DNA from: Saccharum officinarum
Lineage: Eukaryota; Streptophyta; Magnoliopsida; Poales; Poaceae
Length of the DNA: 64,000 nucleotides
NCBI GenBank assembly: GCA_020631735.1
Contig: CM036158.1
Coordinates: 80,839,447 to 80,903,446 of the forward strand
Direction: 5' to 3'
Shown here: piece after piece, positions 1 to 10,435 of the stretch
Position numbering within the stretch: position 1 is the first letter of the stretch
Layout: each line of letters opens with the position of its first letter
Notes under the pieces: model-generated
Seen by the model: the letters and a program-made list of their open reading frames with translations, nothing else
Told to the model about the DNA's origin: nothing
Databases searched by the model: none
Program-made: the position numbers and the translations under genes

Positions 1-203
1 TGGGCACAACTTTGTTGTGTCGCCATCGTCAACCGTGTTTCGGACACCATGCTTGATGTAGTGAAGACGACATCGATACCTCTATATCCCGCAGGCCACC
101 GTGGCTACCATGCTCCTCCAGGCCGCCGCCATCGCCTTGTTGCCTGAGGTTGACGAGGATGAGCACCAGCATGTCTCCACCCACATCCATTCCGGCCTGT
201 TGA
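1..203. other. Unassigned flank of the first copia LTR
   Basis: This stretch lies outside the copia 3' LTR. It is moderately GC-rich and has short open stretches on both strands, but none resembles a family I recognise. It could be older repeat sequence or a gene fragment into which the copia element inserted. No function is proposed. Confidence 0.3.
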
Positions 204-476
204 TGTAAGAGAGAAGTGGCAATTGTGGGAGACCAAGGAAACATTATTTTATCAGTTGACATCGGTGGCTGTAAAATTGGGTGGAACGAGATACCCTCTG
301 TGGCTCTCGATTACGTGTTTATATACACAGGAAAAGCCCCGAGGTGGCGTGTACAAGGTTCTTGTTTACAATAGAAGATATCTATCCAATCTATCTAGAT
401 CCAACTAACTTACCTTGTACAACAATCTAGGTACTATACAATGAACCTAGACATAGACTAACACGTCATCTTAACA
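204..476 (-). repeat. 3' LTR of the first copia element
   Basis: On the minus strand this begins TGTTAAGATGACG and ends TCTCTTACA, so it has the TG...CA ends and a short inverted match (TGTTAAGA/TCTCTTACA). It is directly preceded (in element sense) by a purine-rich tract, the complement of 477-490, as expected for a 3' LTR. Length is 273 bp, normal for this copia group. The 5' partner LTR is not in the window, so the boundary rests on the terminal dinucleotides and the polypurine tract only. Confidence 0.7.
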
Positions 477-527
477 CCCCCTCTCAATCTTAACCGGCCA
501 CTAGGTTGAGATTGTTTCTAAACTAAA

Positions 528-1252
528 TCAACTCAATGGTTTAGTAAATCCATCTGCTAATTGATCCGCTGAGTTTATGAACCGAATACTTAGCAACTTC
601 TGAGCTACTCTTTCTCTGACAAAATGAAAATCAATCTCTATGTGTTTTGTTCTCGTATGAAAAACAGGATTTGCAGAGAGATAAGTAGCTCCTAGATTAT
701 CACACCACAATTGTGTTTTGTTCTTGTATGAAAAACAGGATTTGCAGAGAGATAAGTAGCTCCTAGATTATCACACCACAATCGCGCTGCAGGAGGATGT
801 TGGATCTTCAACTCAGTCAACAACTTTTGAACCCACATCATCTCTGCAGTGGCATTAGCAAGAGCTTTGTATTCGGCTTCAGTACTTGAGCGAGACATCG
901 TTGCTTGTTTCCTTGCGCACCATGAAATCAGATTGCAACCAAGGAACACAACAAAGCCTCCAGTCGAGCGACGGTCATCAACACAACCTGTCCAATTAGC
1001 ATATGAAAATGCACTCACCATCATAGAGCTCGAGCGTCTGATGTTAAGCCCAAGTTTCAGTGTGCCATGTATATACCGAAGTTTTCTTTTGACCGCATTC
1101 CAATGCAAGGTAGTAGGAGCATGAAGGAATTGTAAAGCCCCAACAATGCTTCTATACCTTGTAGAATCTTTAGGCCCAAGTTTCTCTCCTTTAGTAGCGC
1201 TGAGCTTGTCAACAGTAGATAGGGGTGTATTGACCGGTTTGCTATGATTCAT
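528..1252 (-). pseudogene. copia RNase H domain, frame broken by a tandem duplication
   Basis: The RNase H segment of copia pol would degrade the RNA strand of the RNA/DNA hybrid in the virus-like particle. Two overlapping open stretches cover it. Both contain the [21 protein letters not shown] segment because a 71-bp block is repeated at 641-711 and 712-782. As 71 is not a multiple of three, the frame is shifted and the protein is split. The C-terminal part ([24 protein letters not shown]) is otherwise typical, and the [10 protein letters not shown] motif is visible upstream. Confidence 0.85.
641..782. repeat. 71-bp tandem duplication inside RNase H
   Basis: Two adjacent copies, 641-711 and 712-782, differ at only one or two positions (for example tctcgtatga against tcttgtatga). 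The duplication arose after or around the death of the element and is by itself enough to shift the reading frame. Confidence 0.9.
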
Positions 1253-2192
1253 ACCAGCTCGCTTAATAACATCTTCAGCTTTCCTTGCGACAGGACTAAC
1301 CCATCTGAATTTTTATTTACTTCAATTCCTAGAAAATAATGCAACTCACCAAGGCCCTTCAAGGCAAACTCTTTCTCCAAGTCTTTGGGTAGAGCATTTG
1401 TGGCTTCTTGTGAGGAACTCGCCACAATGATATCATCTACATAGACTAAAAAAATATTATATGCCTTCCTTTATTGTAGTAAAACAAAGATGTGTCTGCC
1501 TTGGAAGATATGAACCCTAGAGCTTCAAGCTTACTACACAACCGTGCATACCAAGCACGTGGTGCTTGCTTGAGACCATAGATGGCCTTGTCTAGCTTGC
1601 AAACACAATTCAGATGAGACTTATCTGCATATCCCGGTGGTTGCCGCATGTACACTTCTTCTTCTAGGACTCCATGAAGAAAGGCATTCTGGACATTAAG
1701 TTGTCTCAGGGACCAACCCCTGGAAACTGCAATGGAAAGTATGAATAGTATAGTAGCAGCTTTGACTACTAGACTGAAAGTGTCTTCATAGTCAATGCCA
1801 TAGCGTTGCTTGTAACCCTTGGCCACTAAGCATGCTTTATATCTGTCTATCGTGTCACCCGTCTTCCTCTTGATCTTGTAGACCCACTTCCAATCAATGA
1901 TATTCTTGCCTTTGGGAGGAGGAACAAGGTGCCAAGTTCTATTTTGTAATAAGGCACGATGTTCACTGTTCATGGCCGCTACCCACTTCTGATCTTGCAA
2001 AGCTTCATCAACAGTATTTGGTTCACCTACAAACGCTGCCAACATGCCCCATCTAATAGTGCCATCAGTGTAAATTTTGGGTTTATGTATAGCATGCTGG
2101 AGTCGTGTGGCTGGCCGTGAAGGAGCAGCGGCGGCGGTGGATGCCATAGGATCAACAGTAGGAGCACCAGACGTAGATGATCTGGGCGACAC
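1253..2192 (-). pseudogene. copia reverse transcriptase domain, frameshifted
   Basis: Minus-strand translation gives the copia RT landmarks: [20 protein letters not shown], the [20 protein letters not shown] segment and the [14 protein letters not shown] block. The catalytic YVDDI motif lies at about 1430-1445, but a run of seven A/T at 1448-1454 puts it in a different frame from the upstream part. The thumb region ([16 protein letters not shown]) follows in the region 1253-1400 with further frame breaks. It cannot make a working polymerase. Confidence 0.88.
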
Positions 2193-3625
2193 AGATTCGG
2201 TCTGTAGCTACAGCTACGGTGCAGACGACAGCGACAGCCGATCCTACCCCCTTGCGCTCGGATCTGCCTGCGGCTGTGGTGACGAGGAAGAAGTCGTGTG
2301 TGGTAGGGAAGCAGATGTAGAAGATCCCACCTGATCGGTCGTTGGCACCACACAACGCGGAGACAAGATCCGCATGGATCCCGGAGCCGATGCCGAGGAC
2401 CCTGACGCACCGGCGCCCAGCGAATCGACCTTGAGCCCCGTGCCGTGCCTATCGCCCGGGGGTGGCACATGAAATGACGACCATGTGTGCCCGGATTTGC
2501 ACCAAATAAACTCGGATTTTCACCAACAAAACCACCGTTCAAGCCTGCATCATCCACAGAAGTACTCTGGCTGGCGCCATTGTCATTAGTTGGAGAGTTA
2601 TCACATCGGTTTAGCAAAATAGCATCCCCAAACCTAGCATTCGGATTGACTAATGCATTGAGAAGAACAGACAACTCAGCTCGGAGATGAGCACCAGCAT
2701 TGGGATGAAGTTTGGCAAAAGGGAATACATGCTCATCAAAAACAACATCACGGGAGATATACACCCGGCCAGCAGATGGATCTAGGCACTTAAAGCCCTT
2801 GTGCAAATTGCTATAACCAAGAAAACACACTGCTTGGATCAGAAGGCTAATTTTCTTGTGTTATATGGTCTCAAGTTCGGCCAGCAGGCATAGCCAAACG
2901 TCCGTAGGAAGGAGTAGTCAGGCCGTTGGTGAAGGATACGCTCATGTGGGGTTTCATTATGAATTACTTTGGAAGGAAACCTATTGATAAGAAACACAGC
3001 GATAGCGAAGGCCTCATCCCAAAATTTGAGAGGCATGGAAGCATGAGCAAGCAAAGACAACCCAACTTCTACTATGTGATGATGTTTTCGCTCGGCAAAT
3101 CCATTTTGCTGGTGAGCATGAGGGCATGAGACATGATGTGCTATGCCAACCTAGTTGAAAAAGGTATTTAGTGATTGATATTCACCCCCAATCGATTTGC
3201 ATGGCAAGGATTTTGCGGCTAAATTGATGCTCAACAAGCTGCTGAAAATCATGAAAGGATTGAAAAACTTCGGATTTGTGACGCAAAAAATATATCCACG
3301 TAAGTTTGCTATAATCATGGATAAAAGCTAACATAATATGAATTGTTTCCAATGGAAGAAGGAGCAGAGCCCCATACATCTGAAAAAACAAGATCCAAGG
3401 GACTAGTAGACACACTAGTTGACCTTGATAGGGCAATTGGTGACTTTTGCCCATCTGACATGCATCACAAATACTATTTTTATTGGAACTCTTAACAAAG
3501 GGAAGCCTATGGCAATTAAGGACCTGTTGAACTACAAGAGTAGAGGCATAGCCTAATCTATGATGCCACATGGTGGTAGGCGGCTTGATGACGCCAAGCG
3601 CTTGCTTATTTGGACTCGACTTCAA
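2193..3625 (-). pseudogene. copia GAG-pre-integrase and integrase region, broken
   Basis: In element sense, 3625-3182 encodes the GAG-pre-integrase zinc-binding part (HHRLGYAST...CDACQMGKSHQLPY) and the start of the integrase core. 3060-2839 encodes the C-terminal part of the core (LLAHASMPLKFWDEAF, YACWPNLRPYNTRKL). 2830-2600 encodes the usual linker (FLGYSNLHKGFKCLDP, VYISRDVVFDEHVFPF). At least three frames are used, so stops or frameshifts separate them. A GC-rich, serine/proline-coding linker at 2100-2480 joins integrase to reverse transcriptase. Confidence 0.85.
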
Positions 3626-3859
3626 CGGGTAAAGACCTCCTTCACATCTGCCTCTGAGAAGGGTCTTCCTCGTCCCCTATTCCTTAATGGAAAATTAATT
3701 TGGATGAAACTCTAGGAAAGCATTATTGTCACACGCAAGAGATGAACAGAAACAAACTTTTTCTAGCCTGAGGAATATGAAGAATTTTATGAAGATGAAT
3801 ATTACTAGTCGGGGTACGCAAAGTGCTAGAACCAATGTAATCAATCTCCATACCTGCAC
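3626..3859 (-). pseudogene. Degraded copia protease/pre-integrase stretch
   Basis: The sequence continues the copia element toward the protease seen at 8733-9105 but has no open frame of useful length. It stops at the insertion point of the long solo LTR, where the target-site copy tgcac occupies 3855-3859. Confidence 0.55.
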
Positions 3860-6800
3860 TATAATACCCTGGAGTTAATTAGCCTCATAATACATTCATA
3901 ATGCATGATCATGGCATCCTAGTCTCTTATCATGAGCATAGTATCATGTTTGATTAGTAAAAGTGTTGAAACATTCATCTACAACATTTGAAAAATAAGT
4001 ATGCAACATACTCAATTATGCTTGTTTCATAAATTGTGTTTATAAAGAAATTTGGTTAGTGCAGCATGTAGATGCAACATGTGTTTTTCATACCTTGAAA
4101 CATATCATTATTGTTAGGGTAACATGACAATCTTAAGTTGTGTAACAAGGTCATGAAACAGGTGAAACATGGTTTTGAAACAATTGCAACATTTGTGGTT
4201 TTCTATGTGTTTCCTTTATGTGTTGCTAGGGTTTTTGGGTAGATGACACTTGTGATGCTCTTACATGATCTCTAGTAGCTTAACTATGCTTAGGACACCT
4301 AATGAAGCACTGTTCATGTTGACCAAATTGACTAATTTGCCCTCTAGTGGAGGTTTGACCTTGAGGTGACCTCTAGAGTGCCCTAGTTTGACTAATTAAA
4401 AAGTACAACCTAGAGACCTTGCATGGATGTGCACCCTTCACCAAAGTTGTAGCCAATTTATCAAGGAACAAAAGTCTCAATATGACCATCTCATGAAAAT
4501 GCCTAGAAACTACTCTAACATGGCCCAAAAGGCAGCTAGGAGTGCTGATTTCAGCACTTAGCCATTTTGGCTAAGTCATGACTAACTTACAGTTCGAGGT
4601 ACCCCACTTTAGGGCTCTATAGTTCTAAATCCAGGCCGAACTGGCTCAAGTCCATATTGACAAAATTGGAGACCTCACGTAGCTCTACAAGTTTGCTAAT
4701 ATCACCTATCACTAACTCGAGCTAGTTTAGAATTTCGGAGCTGCTCAATATTTGCTGTCAGTCATTGCTCGACTACACCGTTTGCTTGTACCCTCCTTTC
4801 CAGCTTCGTATCTCACTAACCAAGCCGAGTTAGCTCATGATCCTATTGACAAACTTGGAGATCTCACTTAGAACTACAGTTTTGTCTTTAACACCTTGGT
4901 CCAGTTCGAACTCGTTTGCGAGATATTGAGCTCTAAACTGGGCCTGTCAGTCACTCCTCTCGAGCTTCGTTTCAGAGTTCAGAATTTTGAACTCGGCCTC
5001 GACAGTGGCCGACCGGGCGCAGGAGGCGCGCGCCGCGTGGCCAACACGCGTCGATACCACGGCTAGGACGCACGCACGAGGTCGCCACGCCGCCTGGAGA
5101 TCCTCAGCTCACCCTCATTCACACCCCACCTCCCCTCGCCTCGCTCGGCTCCGCCATAGCGCTGCCGCAAGTTTCCTCTGGCAAATTCACCGCCGTTGCT
5201 TCGCCATCGCCTCTGCCATCTTGAAGATAGCGCCGCCGCCTTCTCCTCTACTCGCACGTGCCTTTGGTTGTGCAGGTCAAGCCTTGGTAAGTCGCCTTAA
5301 CGCGTTGCGCCGCCGCGGTCTTGTCGGAGCGCCATGGCACTTGCGGGTCAGCGTGGCCGGCTCATCTCGGTGCCGCGGCTCTCACTCCCTCGCTTGTCCC
5401 TCGTCTTCTGCATCACCCTGAAGCTCATGCGCTTGTTTGCTCAATCGCTACCACGGCGCATTCGCCGGAACGCCTCTGCCAGTCCACCGCTGCCGCCATT
5501 ACCGCTAGCGAGCACCTTCCGGTGTCCCCGCACCCCAACCTCGCACCTCAATCGATGCGGCGTGACCTAGAGACCACGCCGGTGCTCTTGGTTTTCCTGG
5601 AGGCCGCGCCGTCATCAAGAAATCGGCGGCGAGCCGCCGTCCCCTGCCTCTGTGCCGATGACGGCCAGGGCCCGCATGCCAGTGCCCCTCTCCTGTGTTG
5701 GCGTGGTTGGGCCACCAGCTGGGCCGGACCAGGCGCAGAGCGAAGGCCCAGTTGGGCTTCCGGCCTGTCCAGCATTTCGGTTCCTATTTTCTTTTCCTGA
5801 AATGCTTTAATTGCTAAACTTTGTTAATTCATACAAATTAATAGAAAAATCATAAAATAGAAAGTGTGGACTTTTTGGAATCCTCATGAAATATACTTTG
5901 CAGTAGTGTATTAAAATGATGGCATGCTAGTTTATATTTTCTAGAGTTAATAATTACTTTTACTAAGTGCTTTATTTAATTATGTGAATTTGATAATTCC
6001 ATATCTCACTGTATGGTGATCCTTTTGCTGTGAAATTTTTGTGGGATGCTAAGAATGCTTTGGTGATGCTTCAGTTAAATTTTCATGAATTTTAGATGTC
6101 ATATGCTTCAATTATTAATTCTCCTTTGTATATGTTTTATATTGATTATCCCTTTGTTTATTATGATATCTCCATTTCTGCTGGTCAAAATGAGGTGAAA
6201 TTTTTATGGTAGCCTCTTGTTAGCATGTAATTGCCTCTGTAATTTTATTAGGATTTTCTAGTTACATTTTATATGTGATGCCATTTATGCTTATGCACTC
6301 TAAATAAATAGAAAAGGGGGATTAGATAAATAATTATGCTAGTGCCATGACTTGATTTGGTGTTACTTAAACATAATCTAACTGTTAGTAAAGTTGGGTA
6401 AGTCATTTGTGATGTTCCCAACATCACTTAATATTTAATTGTATAAATCTATCTTTTCTGGACAGATTTGGTGGTAAAGTAAGTTAGGCTATGTTAATGA
6501 TGTTTTCATACTTGGTGAACTATAACAAAGTTGTTAAGAACTTTATGAATTAGTTTCTGGTAAAATTTGGTGACATTTGGACTCATGGTTTAGAAATGGC
6601 AACTGTTCAAAGTTCGAGTCAGAATTGTTTTGCTCTCTGTCCTTTGGAACAGTTTCTGTGTATGTGCTATTTCAACCTGGTAAATGATAAAATCATGCTT
6701 AGATGTTTATAAATGAATTATGGACAATTTTATAAGCTTTCCAGATTGTCCCCATGCATGTCCATTGGAGTTATTGAACTCTAGTTATGGACTTTATAAG

Positions 6801-8727
6801 TTGCTGCGGTCAACATGTCAATGCACTAAATTGCTGGCACTTGTTATATGTGTGCTAAGTATGATCTTTGTGGTACTTAGTGGTTTCTTAGAGGTGTTCA
6901 AACGTGTTAATATCGGAGAGGAAATTTGCACCTAATCTTGAAGTGATTCGAATAGAGCACCACATAACTTGGTTTTGTGCTTACAACGTTGCAATGTCAT
7001 TGCATTCATCTTCACATCATTCATGCACGTCCATAAATCATCATGTCATTTTTGGATGCATACATGAAATTCATTGGATGCATATACATGCAATAGGTGT
7101 GCCAAGAATCGTGTTACGAGCGAAGTCCCACTGGGTGTGCAACCCGAAGTTGAAGTCCGTTCGAGAACCGGAGGTCCAGTCCGACGAAGCCGGAGAAGAC
7201 GTGGGAATCGTTCTTGAAGCCGAACCTTGATCTCTCTTCTTTCGGTTAAGGCAAGCCCCGAAGCATTATAAGCCTCCTACTTTCAAAGCAATTATCTATA
7301 TATACATGTTATATATATTGCTGCATTATGTGATAGGAGTTGGTTGAAAACCCTTGCTGCATTGATAACACTCCTTGTCCAGAAATTCGAACCTTGAATC
7401 CTATGTAGACAGGATCGTATCTATGCTTAGCCCTGCTAAATTAGACCAGTAGAAGTCGGGTGATTTCCTGTCACCTGCGAGATATAGGGCTTTGTCAGGT
7501 CACGGTTGGCTATATTTGCTATCGTAGAAGCGAACCATGTGTAATAAGATGAAATGAGACCGGGCGGGATGATGATAGTGAAACAGCAAGGCATGGAGGT
7601 CTTGGGTGTAGATCTATCCCCGTCTGTGTCGATTAAGGACCGAGATCTGGAGCCTTCTATGTCATTTTGAACGCATGCCTGACATTTAGTTGGCCGGCCT
7701 GAGGTTGCTGACCACGAAGCCTAGTAGCTCAACTCAGGCTGCGAAGTCGAAAAGTGAAAGTCACCTCGGAAGGGAGCCAGAGGGTCCAAGGGCAGGTGAG
7801 TTAAAAGTCCTGAGCATCCTGGCCACTGGTATCCCCGAGAATGCGGCGCTGTTCGGGCCCACCCTAAGTTGTACCAAAGGTTATCTACGGCTGCCTTTAG
7901 CGGGGTTTGCCGGGTGAGTGTCAGGGATACCCCCTCAGCTGAGTTGGAATCGATTCGAGTCGCCGTCTCTCTCGGATAGTGAGAAACTTGACTGGTTATC
8001 TCCAGCGTAGATACACTAATTATTAATGATGGTTCGGAATTGATGATAATGATGATGATGGCCTTATTATACCTGCTATGGTTAATATTGTTTGCTCCTA
8101 ATAAAGTGATTGCTCTAGTACAGGTGCTAATCTAGATGACAGATTAATGATGATTAACTTAATGCTTAAGCATTAATGATTACTTATCTGTAATAAGCTT
8201 TTCTGCAAATGAGTCAAGCTAGCCCACTTTATAAAGCCTTGCATAATCCTTGGTGTCACCGTTGTTTCTGGTTTTTGACGGGTAAGTCTAGCTGAGTACC
8301 TTCTCGTACTCAGGGTTTATTCCCACCTGTTGCAGGTAGCAGATTCGTACTTGTTGCTACAAGTATTGTCTTCGCCATGTGGGCATGGTCTCTGTAGTAT
8401 CTCTTCTGGTATGCTTTTGCAGGATGTGACTATGTACTGGCAGTATTTGACTTCAATTGGTTTCTAAAATTATGTTGCTTCCGCTAATCTTTACTTTGGT
8501 TTTGTAATAAAATTATTTGTACTCCGATGTATGAGAGCTACTTACAAACGGTTGTAACAAGTGTTGTGTTATGTTGAATCACTACAATCTGGTTGCTCTC
8601 GGTTTGGTTTGAAATCCCTCGTGATTTCATGGACTACCGGAGTTATATGGGCTCAAGTTTGAGAATTTGATCGTTTCGGCGATTGTTTTTGAACTTGCGC
8701 TCTTATAATTTGGACGGTTCCGTTACA
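3860..8727. mobile_element. Very long solo LTR (gypsy-type), 4.87 kb
   Basis: The left end is TATAATACCCTGG and the right end is CCGTTACA. Both are flanked by the same 5 bases, tgcac (3855-3859 and 8728-8732), which is an LTR-retrotransposon target duplication. The related copy at 10436 begins TGTAACACCCCAGG, so the first two bases here are probably mutated from TG. There are no internal direct repeats and no gag or pol, so I read it as a solo LTR rather than a whole element. Both copies share a segment around GGCAAGCCCCG (7250 and 13150). LTRs this long are known for Tekay/Del-like gypsy elements; the lineage is an inference. A GC-rich island lies at about 4990-5770; AT-rich sequence fills the rest. 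The open frames in the island are not supported as genes. Confidence 0.75.
4560..4960. repeat. Two degenerate ~190-bp units in the solo LTR
   Basis: The phrase pattern gagctc/agttc... followed by 'cactaac...gagtta/ctagct...tattgacaaa.ttggagatctcac.tagaactaca' recurs about 190 bp apart (around 4620-4740 and 4810-4930). The end 'gagatattgagctctaaactggcctgtcagtcac' echoes 'gagctgctcaatatttgctgtcagtcatt' upstream. It is an old internal tandem duplication. Confidence 0.5.
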
Positions 8728-9191
8728 TGCACTGCTGGCAGAGTGGACCTGATCGTGCCCACCATACTTGTCGCAGACAGTGATATTCTCAAGCTCGCTG
8801 GTCACATGATCGGTGGTGCCCGAGTCGACATACCAGTTCGTGTCAACCTCGTACGATGTCATGGCCGAGGACGCACTCTTTTGGGGCGGATCGGTGAACG
8901 ACACATCAAAATGTTTGTAGCACTTCAGCACTGTATGACTATCCTTGTTGCACAGCTGGCACGTAACAATCGGTCCTCCTCCACGGCCGCGGCCGCCCTT
9001 ATGGCCACGTCCAGAACCGCCACGGCCATGGCCATCGTTGTAGCCACCTCCATGGCCTCCTTTGGCCGCCATGTTGGCCGAGGAATGAGATCCCCCGTCA
9101 TGCAACTCAATGCGCTGTTCAAAACTAACCAGCTGAGTGTAAAGCTCACCAACAGTAATGGGTTCGACCCTGGCGATGACTGCAGAGATGA
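8728..9191 (-). pseudogene. copia gag C-terminus and protease fragment
   Basis: On the minus strand a glycine-rich, histidine-rich stretch (GGHGGGYNDGHGRGG) leads to a CCHC zinc knuckle of form C-x2-C-x4-H-x4-C (CQLCNKDSHTVLKC). The pepsin-type protease core follows with WYVDSGTTDHVT, where DSG is the active-site triplet. This is the missing gag/protease part of the copia element at 204-3859, separated from it by the inserted solo LTR. The upstream part of gag (toward 9191) is frameshifted. The sequence ends abruptly at 9191, where the LTR at 9192 begins. The first five bases, 8728-8732, are the second copy of the solo LTR's target duplication. Confidence 0.85.
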
Positions 9192-10435
9192 TGTAGGGTC
9201 GAGATGGTGGACTAGAGGGGGGGTGAATAGTCCTTTCTGAAACTTAATTGTGTTGGTTAATCGAAATAAGTGTGGAATTAAATCTATTGGTCTAGCCAAG
9301 GCTACACCCCTCTATCTATAACTTTAGCACCTTACAAAAGATCCTAATCAAGTAAATAAGGTGCCAAGCATAACAAGAGCTCACCTAATCAATTCTAGAG
9401 CAAGGTCACATAAACCTATGCACTAGTACTTTACCAACCGATGGAGCTCCTACACAACTAGTGAAGCAAAAGCACAAAGCCCCTAAGCTCACTAGCAATG
9501 CTCAATAACAAGGCAACCAATGCCAATTTAGAGAGTGCAAATTACTTAGCTACACAAACTAAGCAATGTGACTAATAAGGTTACACAAACCAAATTAGCC
9601 ACGCAAAGGGGATACTTCTAGCTACACAAGCAAGAAGATATCTAGCTATCTACACAAGCACAACTAGATATGAGAGCAACTACACAAGCACAATATATAT
9701 ATGAAAGTAATACAAGCTTGTGTTTCGAAGATTGCAAACCAACGGGATGAACAAGGTTGACACGATGATTTTTATCCCGGGGTTCACGTGTTTGCCAACA
9801 CGCTAGTCCCTGTCGAGACAAGCTCCAAGGTTGCTGCCGGTCCTCTTGCTCTTCTCATTGTGGCGATGCACCCACTTGTTGGATCGTGAGCTAATTGACT
9901 ATCAAGAGTCAAACCCTCAGCGGGTGCCGCACATCCACTCATAAGATAGGGATCCTCCAAGCCATGAGCTCTAGCACTTGATCCGGCCGGACCACTTGTC
10001 GCCCTTCGCGTCTCGCTTTACTAGAGTTGCTCTTCGCGGCTCCCGCGGGGCGAGCACAATGCCCCTCACAAATCTTCTCCGGAGCCTCGCACAATCTTCT
10101 TGCGAGCTTCGATGGAGTCACAAGCCACCAAGCCACCTCCAAGAGTAAAAAGCATCACCGGCTTGTAACTCGAACACCTAGTGCCACTCGATGCAATCCT
10201 CATGATGCAACGTACTAGAATCGCTCTCTCACTCGATCCGATGAACACTATCAAGCATGAGTGAGTTAGAGGGCTCCCAAGCACTCTCAAGCATGGACAC
10301 AAAGTCCCCTTAGGTGCTCAACACCAGCCAAGGTTGGCCACCACTTCTATTTATAACCTCACGGTCAAATATGACCGTTACCCCTTCACTGGACGATTTT
10401 CGCAGCGACTGAACGCGCTGCACTGCGTCCGATCA
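9192..10435 (-). mobile_element. Truncated Sirevirus-type LTR
   Basis: The left end, TGTAGGGTCGAGATGG followed by ACTAGAGGGGGGGTGAATAG, matches the 3' ends (complemented) of the other Sirevirus LTRs in the window (13306, 23844, 36392). The order of the other signs is also the same: 'tttatcccggggttcacgtg' and 'aacacgctagtccc' are shared with the solo LTR at 36392, and a minus-strand TATAAATAG lies at 10347-10355. It is cut at 10435 by the element beginning TGTAACACCCC, and its other half is not found in the window. Confidence 0.75.
10347..10355 (-). promoter_or_regulatory. TATA box of the truncated Sirevirus LTR
   Basis: Complement of ctatttata gives TATAAATAG, at the same place in the LTR as in the better-preserved copies. 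It would drive transcription leftward toward the copia remnants if still active. Confidence 0.5.

Larger units (their letters stand above)
204..9191 (-). mobile_element. Retrofit/Ale-like Ty1-copia element, nested and truncated
   Basis: Read on the minus strand, the order is gag and protease (9191-8733), integrase, reverse transcriptase, RNase H (about 3859-528), polypurine tract and 3' LTR. This is the Ty1-copia order. The RNase H text ([19 protein letters not shown]) resembles the Hopscotch/Retrofit (Ale) group; that lineage call is from memory of the family. The element is split by a long solo LTR at 3860-8727. Its 5' LTR and the start of gag are missing because sequence right of 9192 belongs to another element. 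Frames are broken at several points, so it is dead. Confidence 0.85.

Noticed and set aside
4987..5800. Frames of 144 and 159 residues in the GC-rich part of the long solo LTR
   Set aside because: Low-complexity, alanine/arginine/serine-rich, no family resemblance, and they lie inside an LTR.
8683..9299. Frames of 185 (plus) and 124 (minus) residues
   Set aside because: They are shadows of the copia gag/protease frame at 8653-9105, or join gag to the LTR at 9192.
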